Below, one piece after another: positions 37,057 to 45,415 of a stretch of DNA of 64,000 nt. Under the pieces are notes generated by a model. That model had not been told where the DNA came from and searched no databases. It was given only the letters and a program-made list of their open reading frames with translations. This stretch comes from Chachezhania sediminis. Lineage in GTDB: Bacteria; Pseudomonadota; Alphaproteobacteria; Rhodobacterales; Rhodobacteraceae. The translations under genes were made by a program, and so were the position numbers. The stretch covers positions 62,001 to 126,000 of the forward strand of contig NZ_VOPH01000001.1 in NCBI RefSeq assembly GCF_009765275.1, in the 5' to 3' direction. Each line of letters opens with the position of its first letter. Position 1 is the stretch's first letter.

Positions 37057-38378
37057 GCGAAGAACATCGCGACATCCTGAACGACGCGACCCCGCTGGGC
37101 GAGGAACCGGCCGGGCGCGACACGCCCACCAGAGCTTGGGTCCTGCACCCCGAGATCACATCAGACAGGGACCGCCGCGCCGCAGGGCCGGCGCTGGAAG
37201 AGGCCGTGGCGCTGGCCGCGGCGCTGCCGCATCTGGAGGTGATGGGCAGCGATATTGTGCGCCTGCCGAAGCCCCATCCTGGCGAATTGTTCGGATCCGG
37301 CAAGATCGAGGAGCTGAGGGCCACCTTCAAGGCCGCCGATGTGGAACTGGTGCTGATCGACGGATCGCTTAGCCCGGTGCAGCAGAGGAACCTGGAAAAG
37401 GTCTGGAAGGTCAAGATTCTGGACCGGACCGGGCTGATCCTGGAAATCTTTTCCGACCGTGCCCGCACGCGGGAAGGCGTGCTGCAGGTGGAAATGGCGG
37501 CGCTCAGCTATCAGCGCACCCGGCTGGTCCGCGCCTGGACCCACCTGGAGCGGCAGCGGGGCGGGCTTGGCTTTGTCGGCGGCCCTGGGGAAACCCAGAT
37601 CGAGGCCGACCGCCGTGCCATCGACACGCAGCTGGTGCGCCTGCGCCGGCAGCTGGAAAAGGTCGTGAAGACCCGCGCGCTGCACCGCGCGGCGCGGGCC
37701 AAGGTGCCTTATCCGATCGTGGCCCTTGTGGGTTATACCAACGCCGGAAAGTCCACGCTGTTTAACCGGTTGACGGGTGCGGACGTGATGGCGAAGGACA
37801 TGCTTTTCGCCACGCTGGACCCGACCATGCGCCGCGTGCAGCTGCCTGACGGCCCCGAGGTCATCATGTCTGACACGGTGGGGTTCATTTCGGACCTGCC
37901 GACGGAACTGGTCGCGGCCTTCCGCGCCACGCTGGAAGAGGTGCTGGCCGCCGATCTGATCCTGCACGTCCACGACGCCAGCGCGGAAGAAGCGGACATG
38001 CAGGCCCGGGATGTGGAAACGATCCTGACCTCGCTGGGTGTGGAAAACGACCGGCCGCGGCTGCAGGTCTTCAATAAGATCGACCGCCTGCCGGAAGACG
38101 AGGCCGCGGCGCTGCGCGCCCGTGCCGAACGGATGGAGGAGGTCTTTCCGATCTCGGCCATCACCGGCGAAGGGCTGGAGGCGTTGCTGGAGGCGGTGGC
38201 CGTCAGGCTGCAGGGCCGGCGGGAACGGGTAGAGCTGCACCTGTCCTATGCCGACGGGCGTCGCCGCGCGTGGCTCTTCGAACGGGATCTGGTGGAGACC
38301 GAGACCCAGACCGAGGACGGGTACGACATCACCGTTCGCTGGACCGAACGTCAGCGCGACCAGTTCGCGGCACTTTAG
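37053..38378 (+). CDS. hflX: GTPase HflX
   Basis: Ribosome-associated GTPase that splits stalled 70S ribosomes under stress. The 441-residue protein has an N-terminal HflX domain ([39 protein letters not shown]), then a central coiled part with [13 protein letters not shown] and a G domain: [17 protein letters not shown] (G1), [10 protein letters not shown] (G3) and FNKIDRL (G4). It starts at a TTG four bases inside the end of hfq, so the two are translationally coupled; no later start keeps the conserved N-terminus. Confidence 0.95.
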   Translation: MSEEHRDILNDATPLGEEPAGRDTPTRAWVLHPEITSDRDRRAAGPALEEAVALAAALPHLEVMGSDIVRLPKPHPGELFGSGKIEELRATFKAADVELVLIDGSLSPVQQRNLEKVWKVKILDRTGLILEIFSDRARTREGVLQVEMAALSYQRTRLVRAWTHLERQRGGLGFVGGPGETQIEADRRAIDTQLVRLRRQLEKVVKTRALHRAARAKVPYPIVALVGYTNAGKSTLFNRLTGADVMAKDMLFATLDPTMRRVQLPDGPEVIMSDTVGFISDLPTELVAAFRATLEEVLAADLILHVHDASAEEADMQARDVETILTSLGVENDRPRLQVFNKIDRLPEDEAAALRARAERMEEVFPISAITGEGLEALLEAVAVRLQGRRERVELHLSYADGRRRAWLFERDLVETETQTEDGYDITVRWTERQRDQFAAL

Positions 38379-38433
38379 GAAACGACGCGGGGCAACAGGC
38401 TGCCCCGCGGTTTTCACCGACCTTCCCCAAAGA

Positions 38434-39381
38434 TCAGCGGATCAGCTTCGACGGCACGATGCGTCTGGCAAAGCCGTGCACGGTCTGGGCCAGCGCCGCT
38501 TCGCCCGGGCACGACGGGATAGAGGCAATCGTGCCATCCAGCGTCTTCTTCAGCCGTGCCATGGCGCCTTCGACGCCAAGGTCGTGGACGGCGTTGGGAC
38601 GGCCGAGTTTCTCGTCCTGGCCGACGGGCTTGCCCAGCGCGCCGGCGTCGCCCAGCGCGTCGCGCAGGTCGTCGGCGATCTGGAAGGCCTCGCCGATGCG
38701 CGCGCCCAGTTCGCCCCACGGCGCCGGATCCTGTCCGGCGGCAATGGCGCCCATCTGGGTCGCTGCCATGAACAGCGCTCCGGTCTTGGCGCAATGATAG
38801 GCCGACAGGTCGATCTGGTCTTCGCTTTCCCAGCCCTGGCCGGCACAGATGCCCCCGGGCATGCCGGTGCGCGCGGCCAGCACCTGGACCAGCGCCGGCA
38901 GCCGCATCGCGCTGTCGCCGGTGGCCCCCTTGGCCAGCACGGCAAAGGCCAGCACAATCAGGCTGTCGCCGGTCAGAACGGCCAGCGGTTCGGAAAAGGA
39001 TCGGTGCAGCGACGGGCGCCCGCGCCGCGTTTCCGCGTTGTCAAAGGACGGCAGGTCATCATGGACCAGACTGGCACAGTGGATCAGTTCCAGCGCAACG
39101 GCCGCGGCTTCCGAAAGCGCAGGCCGATCCTCGCCGCAGGCGGCGGCCACAGACAGCAGGATCGTCGGCCGGATCCGGGCGCCGCCCGGGTTCACGGCAT
39201 AATCGATGGCGCGGGCCAGCTTTTCAGGCGCAGGGGCCGCCTGTGCCCCGGCGATGGCGGTGGCCAGACCCTGTTCGATCCGGGCGCTGATGCGGTCGAG
39301 ATCCGGCACCGCACGCAGATCATCATAGCCGCCCGTGGCGGAGAAGACCCGCTCAGGCTGGGCGGAGGAGTGAGGAGCCAA
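38434..39381 (-). CDS. crtE: Geranylgeranyl diphosphate synthase-type prenyltransferase (CrtE-like)
   Basis: Condenses isopentenyl diphosphate with allylic diphosphates to C15-C20 products. The 315-residue protein has the first Asp-rich motif HDDLPSFDNAETRRGRPSLH (Asp108, 109, 114, with the two-residue insertion of bacterial enzymes), GGARIRPTILLS, GICAGQGWESE, AKTGALFMAATQMG and the second Asp motif FQIADDLRDALGD. The sequence style resembles CrtE of phototrophic Rhodobacteraceae more than IspA, but no crt, bch, xseB or dxs gene is adjacent, so IspA-like function is possible. It starts at a TTG with GGAG eight bases upstream. Confidence 0.85.
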   Translation of the reverse strand: MAPHSSAQPERVFSATGGYDDLRAVPDLDRISARIEQGLATAIAGAQAAPAPEKLARAIDYAVNPGGARIRPTILLSVAAACGEDRPALSEAAAVALELIHCASLVHDDLPSFDNAETRRGRPSLHRSFSEPLAVLTGDSLIVLAFAVLAKGATGDSAMRLPALVQVLAARTGMPGGICAGQGWESEDQIDLSAYHCAKTGALFMAATQMGAIAAGQDPAPWGELGARIGEAFQIADDLRDALGDAGALGKPVGQDEKLGRPNAVHDLGVEGAMARLKKTLDGTIASIPSCPGEAALAQTVHGFARRIVPSKLIR

Positions 39382-39845
39382 TCCGGAATCTCCAGTCCGT
39401 AGGGACGCGGGGCAATGCCAGCGCCAGTTTCAACACCTACGGGCCGCGTCCCGTGTTGGCAATGGCGGGGCAGCCCGCAGGGTTAAACCGCCGGCCGGAT
39501 CATGCCGGGCGTATCCAAGGCGCAACGCAAGTGCACCGGCCCCTGCCGCCGGTTGAAAGGGGCCGGCCCGCGGCCGGATCGATGCGAACGGGACCCGATT
39601 GCCGAGGAGGGCACGGCTCCGGCCGGGGACAGGGACAGCGACAGGCCGGGGTTCCGACCCGACACATGGAAAATGCACGACCGGGCCGGACAGGTCAGAG
39701 AGCCTTGAAATGGCAAGGGTCAGTCCCCGATGTTCCCAGGCCAAAGCCACCACTCACGGAACACCGAAAGGTTCGCAAAAGGTCGTTAATTTTGGAAGTG
39801 TTGGATTCGTGACTGGTCAGGCCCTTGCCGAATCGATTCGGGGCC
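39382..39845. other. Gap upstream of crtE-like gene and downstream of luxR
   Basis: No gene is supported in these 464 bases; overlapping short frames look compositional. At its right end the minus-strand hairpin AGGCC..CCGAA/TTCGG..GGCCT (39819-39846) containing the perfect palindrome CCGAATCGATTCGG directly follows the luxR stop and probably ends that transcript, without a T-run. The crtE-like promoter should lie just above 39381. Confidence 0.5.
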
Positions 39846-40601
39846 TCATGCCTCGACGACGTACATCTGGTTCAGAAGCGACGCCTTCATCACCGCCTGG
39901 GCCGTGGTTTCAACCGACAGCGTTTCGCGTGCCAGCCGCAGGTGCTTTTCCACGGTGGCGGCCGTCAGGCCCATCAGCAGCGCGATATCCTGCGTTGTCT
40001 TGCCGTCGCCGACCCATTGCAGCGCCTCGCGCTGGCGGCGGGTCAGGCTGCGGTTCGGGGGCGAATAGGGCAGGGTCAGGACCTTCAGGTGCATGACCTG
40101 GTTCATCAGGTGAATGTCATCGCCGCGTTCCGCCCAGATATCGTCGATTTCGCCCTGGCTAAGGCCGTTCCTGGCGCACAGCGACAGGGCGCCTTTGGAC
40201 CGACCGGAAATCGACTTGAAGCTGATCGTGTAGCCAACGGTCACGCCCATCTTCTGATTGAACTCGAAAACCCGCTTCAGATCCTTGCTGGTGCTGTATT
40301 TGGCGATCATGTCCGGGATCAACCGCCAGCTGGCCGCCCCTTCGTTTTCCAGCGCCCACTGGAACATCGGCGCGTGGTAATAGCGGCCTGCATGCAGGAA
40401 GCCGTCGACATAGGCGGAATCGTGGTTCGTCAGGATGACGAAGTCGTCGGGATCGCCCAGAGAGGTTTCAGTTCGATACCGGGTGCAGCCATAGAATAGC
40501 CGGTCGAAACCGAAATCTTCCATCTGGCTTGTATGGGCGTCCCACAGCTCTTCCAGCGTGCGGGCATTCACGACATAGGACAGGTAATCGCGTAGGGTCA
40601 T
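39846..40601 (-). CDS. LuxR-family regulator with autoinducer-binding domain (orphan)
   Basis: A 251-residue regulator. Residues about 1-165 are an autoinducer-binding domain (LEELWDAHTSQMEDFGFDRL, YTISFKSISGRSKGALSLCA) and residues about 185-245 a LuxR helix-turn-helix (LTRRQREALQWVGDGKTTQD, LLMGLTAATVEKHLR). No luxI is present nearby, so it would be an orphan (solo) sensing a signal made elsewhere or none. ATG 40601 is preferred to an in-frame GTG nine codons upstream; neither has a strong ribosome binding site. It resembles the VjbR/solo group from alphaproteobacteria, by memory. Confidence 0.88.
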   Translation of the reverse strand: MTLRDYLSYVVNARTLEELWDAHTSQMEDFGFDRLFYGCTRYRTETSLGDPDDFVILTNHDSAYVDGFLHAGRYYHAPMFQWALENEGAASWRLIPDMIAKYSTSKDLKRVFEFNQKMGVTVGYTISFKSISGRSKGALSLCARNGLSQGEIDDIWAERGDDIHLMNQVMHLKVLTLPYSPPNRSLTRRQREALQWVGDGKTTQDIALLMGLTAATVEKHLRLARETLSVETTAQAVMKASLLNQMYVVEA

Positions 40602-40710
40602 CGTTCGGTCCGTGGCCTGGGAAAACACCAGATGCAGTCACGGCAGAACGGAAATAGGTCCGCTCCGGCAAATTCGGAGCGGCGTTCTGTGAAGCCCCAG
40701 TGTTAACAAA

Positions 40711-40732
40711 CGGACAATGCAACGCTTGTCCG
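40711..40732. promoter_or_regulatory. 22-bp inverted repeat upstream of luxR
   Basis: CGGACAA-tgcaacgc-TTGTCCG, perfect 7-bp arms with an 8-bp spacer, 110 bp upstream of the luxR start and 41 bp after the MaoC gene stop. Size and symmetry suit a lux-box-like operator. On the minus strand it is followed by TTTGTTAAC, so it could instead be the terminator of the MaoC gene; both are possible. Confidence 0.45.
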
Positions 40733-40772
40733 GCTAAAACAAGGTTTTAGGGATCTTTCGCGGCAAAGCCGA

Positions 40773-41249
40773 TCATTCCGCAGGCGGAAAGATCGTCAGG
40801 CCCAGCCATTCGGCCACCAGCGCCGGGGTTTCCTCGCCTTCGATTTCCACCGTGAAAAGGTTCGTGCGAAGGATTTCGTTCGGCTTTCGCTTCTTGATCG
40901 ATTGCAGGACGAAACGACCGCGGACCCGCGATCCCGACTTGACCGGGTTCAGAAAGCGGACCTTGTCGAACCCGTAATTCAGGCTCATCAATTGCCCGGG
41001 CATCGGTGTCGCGCATTCATAGGCCATGGTCGAGCCAAGCGAGAGTGTCAGGAACCCGTGCGCGATCGTGGTGCCGAAGGGCGTCTCCTTCTTCGCGCGT
41101 TCCACATCGACATGGATCCATTGGTGGTCGTCGGTACATTCGGCGAAGGTGTCAATCATGGTCTGATCGACGGTGCGCCACTCGGTGACGCCGGTTTCCT
41201 TGCCGATCAGCGGCTCGCTGGCTGCGAGCACGTCGTCGATTGCTGCCAT
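40773..41249 (-). CDS. MaoC-like (R)-specific enoyl-CoA hydratase
   Basis: Hot-dog fold hydratase adding water to trans-2-enoyl-CoA to give (R)-3-hydroxyacyl-CoA. The 158-residue protein has the catalytic region TFAECTDDHQWIHVDVERAK (Asp/His dyad) followed by TPFGTTIAHGFLTLSL, as in NodN/MaoC proteins such as Rv0130-like hydratases. GGAGACCCAGAG precedes the ATG. It is followed on the same strand by luxR after a 170-bp gap and preceded by an MDR oxidoreductase 40 bp upstream, with which it may be co-transcribed. Confidence 0.92.
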   Translation of the reverse strand: MAAIDDVLAASEPLIGKETGVTEWRTVDQTMIDTFAECTDDHQWIHVDVERAKKETPFGTTIAHGFLTLSLGSTMAYECATPMPGQLMSLNYGFDKVRFLNPVKSGSRVRGRFVLQSIKKRKPNEILRTNLFTVEIEGEETPALVAEWLGLTIFPPAE

Positions 41250-41288
41250 CTCTGGGTCTCCTTATTGGGGTCTTTCGGGGTGTCTTGT

Positions 41289-42293
41289 TCAGGCAGGATC
41301 CGGGGCAACCCGGACCATCCGCTTGCCGCGGTTTTCGCCAGCCAGCAGGCCGATAAGGGCTGCGGGTGCGTTTTCCAGACCCTCGACGATGTCTTCCACG
41401 ACCTTGACCTGGCCGCTGTCGGTCCAGGTCTTCAGCGCCTTCACGGCAGCGGCGTCGTTCTGGGCAAAGTCCATGACGATGAAGCCTTCCATCCGCAGGC
41501 GCTTCACCACGACCATGCCGGGCACGTTGCGCGGGCCGGCGGGGGCCGCGCTGTCATACTGGCTGACGGCGCCGCAGCAGGCGATGCGGCCCTTTTCGTT
41601 CATCTGGAACAGGACAGTTTCCAGGACCTTGCCGCCTACATTGTCGAAATAGACGTCGATCCCATCCGGGGCTGCCTTCTTCAAGGCCTTGAAAAAGCTG
41701 GGATCTCGATAGTCGACGCAGGCATCGAAGCCCAGTTCGCTGACGACCCAGTCGCATTTATCGGCCCCGCCGGCGATGCCCACGGCGCGGCAGCCGATCG
41801 CCTTGGCGATCTGGCCCACGAACATGCCGACCGACCCGGCCGCAGCAGAGACGACGACGGTTTCCCCGGGCAGCGGCCGACCCACGCCTATCAGCCCGTG
41901 GAACGCCGTCTTGCCGGCGATGCCATAGGCGGAGTGAAGATGTGAAAGGGGGCGTACATCCGGTTGTTTTACAAGGGTTTTCGCGGGGCGCACGACATAG
42001 TCCGCCCAGCGGCTTTCGGCGGCCACGATGTCACCCGGCCGAAACCTGTCCGACTTGCTTTCGACCACCTCGCTGACCGCATAGGTGTGCATTGCGTCGC
42101 CGGCCAGAACCGGCTCGCGATAGGTGGCGCCCTGCATCCATGCGCGGTTGGCCGCGTCGATGGACATCAGGATCGTCTTCAGCAGCACCTCACCGTCTCC
42201 GGGGACCGGCATCTCGGTCTCTTCCAGCCGGAAATGTTCGGGCGTCAGCGCGCCTTTCGGCAGTTCAGCGATCACCACCTGGCGATTTTTCAT
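41289..42293 (-). CDS. NADP-dependent MDR oxidoreductase (CurA/prostaglandin reductase-like)
   Basis: Zinc-free medium-chain reductase that probably reduces a conjugated double bond of an enone or enoyl-CoA with NADPH. The 334-residue protein has the N-terminal GroES-like half with PGDGEVLLKTILMSIDAANR, the nucleotide motif VSAAAGSVGMFVGQIAKAIG, GIDVYFDNVGGKVLETVL and a C-terminal VVEDIVEGLENAPAALIGLL, the family hallmark. Zinc Cys ligands are absent. GGAGG precedes the ATG. It is divergent from a histidine phosphatase gene and upstream of the MaoC gene. Confidence 0.93.
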   Translation of the reverse strand: MKNRQVVIAELPKGALTPEHFRLEETEMPVPGDGEVLLKTILMSIDAANRAWMQGATYREPVLAGDAMHTYAVSEVVESKSDRFRPGDIVAAESRWADYVVRPAKTLVKQPDVRPLSHLHSAYGIAGKTAFHGLIGVGRPLPGETVVVSAAAGSVGMFVGQIAKAIGCRAVGIAGGADKCDWVVSELGFDACVDYRDPSFFKALKKAAPDGIDVYFDNVGGKVLETVLFQMNEKGRIACCGAVSQYDSAAPAGPRNVPGMVVVKRLRMEGFIVMDFAQNDAAAVKALKTWTDSGQVKVVEDIVEGLENAPAALIGLLAGENRGKRMVRVAPDPA

Positions 42294-42409
42294 ACTCTAT
42301 CTCCTCCCATGCGCGATCGGGCGATCCCGCAATCACGTTGTCAAATCGGCTGCCTTGCGGCTAGGTGCGGGCAACCGGATCCATCCGAATGACCGAGGGA
42401 GCGCGCCGC

Positions 42410-43084
42410 ATGTCCGACACCAAGACCGAGACCAAGGAATACCATCAGACGAAATATGCCCCGCCTGCAGGGGCTTGCGACATGCTGTTGATTCGTCATG
42501 GCCGCACCATGCCGGCCATTCCCGGCGAAAGCTTCGAAACCATCGACGGCCACGGCAACCCGCTGCTGCACCCCGAGGGCGAGGAACAGGCGGTGAAGGT
42601 GGGCGAACGGCTGAAACACATGCCGATTTCCGCCATCTACGTCACCACGCTGACCCGCACCCACCAGACGGCGGCCCCGCTGGCCGGTCACCTGGGCCTG
42701 ACGCCCAGGGTCGAAGGCGACCTGCGGGAGATCTTCCTGGGCGACTGGGACGCAGGGCTTTATCGCATCATGGCGGCCGAACGGCACCCGGCCATCCTGC
42801 GCGCCCATGAAAACCATGAATACGGCGAAATCCCGGGGGCCGAGACCACCGCCGATTTCCATGGTCGCGTCCGCGCCGGCCTTCTGCGGATCGCCCAGGC
42901 GCATCCCGACGAACTGGTCGCCGTGGTGGTCCATGGCGGCGTGATCGGTGCCGCCATGTCCATCGCGTCGGAATCCCGGCCGTTTTCCTTCCGCGGTGCG
43001 GAAAACGGATCGATCTCGCGCCTGGTGATCCAGGGCGAGACGATGACGATCCGTGGCTACAACGACATCGGGCATCTGGACTGA
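42410..43084 (+). CDS. Histidine phosphatase superfamily protein
   Basis: Phosphoglycerate-mutase-like phosphatase of 224 residues. The catalytic LLIRHGRT places the phospho-acceptor His at residue 30; the Arg pair and Glu lie in TLTRTHQTAAPL and LREIFLGDWD; the second catalytic His is in AVVVHGGVIGAAM. The substrate is unknown. ATG 42410 has GAGGGAG nine bases upstream; an ATG seven codons earlier is possible. It is convergent with the next quinone-oxidoreductase-like gene. Confidence 0.9.
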   Translation: MSDTKTETKEYHQTKYAPPAGACDMLLIRHGRTMPAIPGESFETIDGHGNPLLHPEGEEQAVKVGERLKHMPISAIYVTTLTRTHQTAAPLAGHLGLTPRVEGDLREIFLGDWDAGLYRIMAAERHPAILRAHENHEYGEIPGAETTADFHGRVRAGLLRIAQAHPDELVAVVVHGGVIGAAMSIASESRPFSFRGAENGSISRLVIQGETMTIRGYNDIGHLD

Positions 43085-43098
43085 TCCGGGCCTCGTGC

Positions 43099-44091
43099 TC
43101 ACTCGGTGGTGAGCACGACCTTGCCCAGAACCTTGCGGTCCATGAACAATTGCAGCGCTTCGCCTGCCTTTTCCAAAGGCAGGGTCGCACTGATCCGCGG
43201 CTTGATCTTGCCTTCGGCATGCATGGCGAACAGGTCCTTCACGTTCTGTTCGTGCAGGTCGGGTTCGATCTTCGTGTGCGCGCCCCAGAAGACGCCGACG
43301 ATCTGGCAGCCCTTCAGCAGGGTCAGGTTCAGCGGGATTTTCGGGATGCCGGCAGGGAAACCCACGACCAGGAACCGGCCCTTCCAGTTCAGCGCGCGGA
43401 CCGCGGGTTCGGCATAGGCGCCGCCCACGGCGTCATAGACGACATCGACGCCCCCGCCCGAAACCTTCTTGATCTGGTCGGAAAACGCCTTCTGCCCGTC
43501 CTTGTCGAGGTCGCGGTCATAGATGATGACCTCGTCCGCGCCCAGTTCCTTGCAGAAATCCGCCTTGTCCTGAGACGACACGGCCGCGATCACGGTGGCG
43601 CCCATGGCCTTGCCCAGTTCGATCGCTGCCGTGCCTACGCCACCGGCTGCGCCCAGAATCAGCAGCTTCTCGCCCGGCTGCAATTCGGCCCGGTCCTTCA
43701 GCGCGTGATAGGAGGTGCCGTAGGTCAGGGTCAGACATGACGCATCGTCATATGGCATCGTCTCGGGGATCTTGGCCAGGCGCTCTGCCTCGACGTTCAG
43801 ATGGGTGGCGAAACCGCCATGCCCGGTCATCCCAAGTACCCGGTCTCCAACGGAAAAACCCGTCACGCCGTCGCCGACGGCCAGCACTTCGCCGGCGATT
43901 TCCCCGCCCGGGGCGAAGGGGCGTTCCGGCTTGAACTGATACAGGTCCCGGATGATCAGCGTATCGGGAAAGTTGACCCCGGCCGCGTGAACCCGCACAG
44001 TAACCTGACCTTTGTCAGGTGTGGGATCCGGGAGTTCCGTCAGCTCGAGTGTTTCGGGGCCGCCGGGGGCGGTGCTCAGCATCGCTTTCAT
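43099..44091 (-). CDS. NADPH:quinone oxidoreductase-family MDR protein
   Basis: Zinc-independent MDR reductase of 330 residues, cytoplasmic. It has PGGPETLELTELPDP and AAGVNFPDTLIIRDLYQF at the N-terminus, PFAPGGEIAGEVLAVGDGV, and the NADPH-binding LILGAAGGVGTAAIELGKAM with VDVVYDAVGG. Family members reduce quinones, enones or act as enoyl-CoA/crotonyl-CoA reductase-like proteins; the substrate is open. GGAGGAGG precedes the ATG. It is divergent from the first acyl-CoA dehydrogenase gene, sharing a 148-bp promoter gap. Confidence 0.93.
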   Translation of the reverse strand: MKAMLSTAPGGPETLELTELPDPTPDKGQVTVRVHAAGVNFPDTLIIRDLYQFKPERPFAPGGEIAGEVLAVGDGVTGFSVGDRVLGMTGHGGFATHLNVEAERLAKIPETMPYDDASCLTLTYGTSYHALKDRAELQPGEKLLILGAAGGVGTAAIELGKAMGATVIAAVSSQDKADFCKELGADEVIIYDRDLDKDGQKAFSDQIKKVSGGGVDVVYDAVGGAYAEPAVRALNWKGRFLVVGFPAGIPKIPLNLTLLKGCQIVGVFWGAHTKIEPDLHEQNVKDLFAMHAEGKIKPRISATLPLEKAGEALQLFMDRKVLGKVVLTTE

Positions 44092-44239
44092 GATGTCCTC
44101 CTCCTTCCGGCACGTCCTGTGCCAGAGCGTTGACGGGACTGTCCCGCTGGACTACCACGTTGTCAATCAGATTTCGGAATGCAATTTTGCACTGCGAAAC
44201 AGTCAGGGGATTCCCGTAGAAAAGTCGGGGGGAGGAAAA

Positions 44240-45409
44240 ATGTTGGACGATCTGGACCAGTTCCGGTCCGAAACGCGCGCGTGGCTGGAAGAAAACTGCC
44301 CGCCCGAGATGCGCGATGGCGGCCGCACCGAGGACAGCATCTGCTGGGGCGGGCGCAATTGGGTCTTCACATCTGACGCGCAGAAAACCTGGCTGGACCG
44401 GTGCGCGGCCAAAGGCCTGACGGTGCCGACCTGGCCCGTGGAATATGGCGGGGCCGGCTATAGCCGTGAACAGGAAAAGGTTTTCCTGGAAGAACTTGCA
44501 GCCATCGACGGCCGGGTGCCGCTGCGCAGCTTCGGCATCTGGATGCTTGGCCCGGCGCTGCTGAAATTTGGCACCCACGACCAGAAACTCGAGTTCCTGC
44601 CCCCCATCGCACGGGGCGAGATTCGCTGGTGCCAGGGCTATTCCGAACCCGGTGCAGGGTCGGACCTGGCGAGCGTCCAGACCAAGTGCGAAGACAAGGG
44701 CGATCATTACCTGGTGAACGGCCAGAAGATCTGGACCTCCTATGCCGATCAGGCCGACGCGATCTTTGCGCTGGTCCGCACCGACAAGGACGCGCCCAAG
44801 CACCTGGGCATCACCTTCCTGCTGATCGACATGGAAACGCCGGGCGTCACCACCCGTCCGATCCGCCTTATCTCCGGCAAGTCCCCGTTCTGCGAGACTT
44901 TCTTCGACGACGTGGTCGTGCCGAAGGAAGGTCGTGTCGTGGGCACCGTGAACCGGGGCTGGGACGTGGCGAAGTACCTGTTGACCCATGAACGCACCAT
45001 GATCTCGGGCGGCGGTGGCGGCATCACCGGGGGCGGCCGCAGCCTTGGCGCCGTGCTTGCGGAAGAAGGCGACGCACTGGACGATCCGGTGCTGCGGACC
45101 TCGGCCATGAAGACGGAACTCGACACGCTGGCCATCGGACTGACGATCGAGCGTTACAAGGACATGGCCAAGGCCGGGCAGGGCACGGGCGATGCTTCTG
45201 CCATGCTGAAATACATGGGCACCGAGCTGAACAAGAACCGGTTGGAGCTTATGATGAGCGTCGGCGGATCCGACGCGCTGGAATGGGACGGGCCCACGGG
45301 GTCGCGCCCTGCAGACTGGCTGCGGACCAAGGCCAATTCCATCGAGGGCGGCACGTCCGAGGTGATGCTGGGCATCATTTCCCGCCGTGTTCTGGGACTT
45401 CCGGGGTAA
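44240..45409 (+). CDS. Acyl-CoA dehydrogenase, subunit 1 of an adjacent pair
   Basis: FAD enzyme that introduces the alpha,beta double bond into an acyl-CoA. The 389-residue protein has the acyl-CoA dehydrogenase order: helical N-domain (FRSETRAWLEENCP), the WCQGYSEPGAGSDLASVQTK beta-domain motif, VNGQKIWTS, and a C-terminal SIEGGTSEVMLGIISRRVLG. GGAGGAAAA precedes the ATG. The next dehydrogenase starts six bp after its stop. Tandem, unequal ACADs like these often form heteromeric enzymes for sterol side chains or other bulky acyl groups; that is inference. Confidence 0.95.
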   Translation: MLDDLDQFRSETRAWLEENCPPEMRDGGRTEDSICWGGRNWVFTSDAQKTWLDRCAAKGLTVPTWPVEYGGAGYSREQEKVFLEELAAIDGRVPLRSFGIWMLGPALLKFGTHDQKLEFLPPIARGEIRWCQGYSEPGAGSDLASVQTKCEDKGDHYLVNGQKIWTSYADQADAIFALVRTDKDAPKHLGITFLLIDMETPGVTTRPIRLISGKSPFCETFFDDVVVPKEGRVVGTVNRGWDVAKYLLTHERTMISGGGGGITGGGRSLGAVLAEEGDALDDPVLRTSAMKTELDTLAIGLTIERYKDMAKAGQGTGDASAMLKYMGTELNKNRLELMMSVGGSDALEWDGPTGSRPADWLRTKANSIEGGTSEVMLGIISRRVLGLPG

Positions 45410-45415
45410 GACGAC

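Noticed and set aside
39453-39812. Short frames in the gap between crtE-like and luxR genes
   Set aside because: Overlapping frames on both strands with Arg/Pro/Gly bias, no ribosome binding sites and no family resemblance.
43093-43118. Inverted repeat GTGCTCAC / GTGAGCAC as terminator between convergent genes
   Set aside because: Half of it encodes the last codons of the quinone-oxidoreductase-like gene and no T-run follows on either strand; too weak to call.
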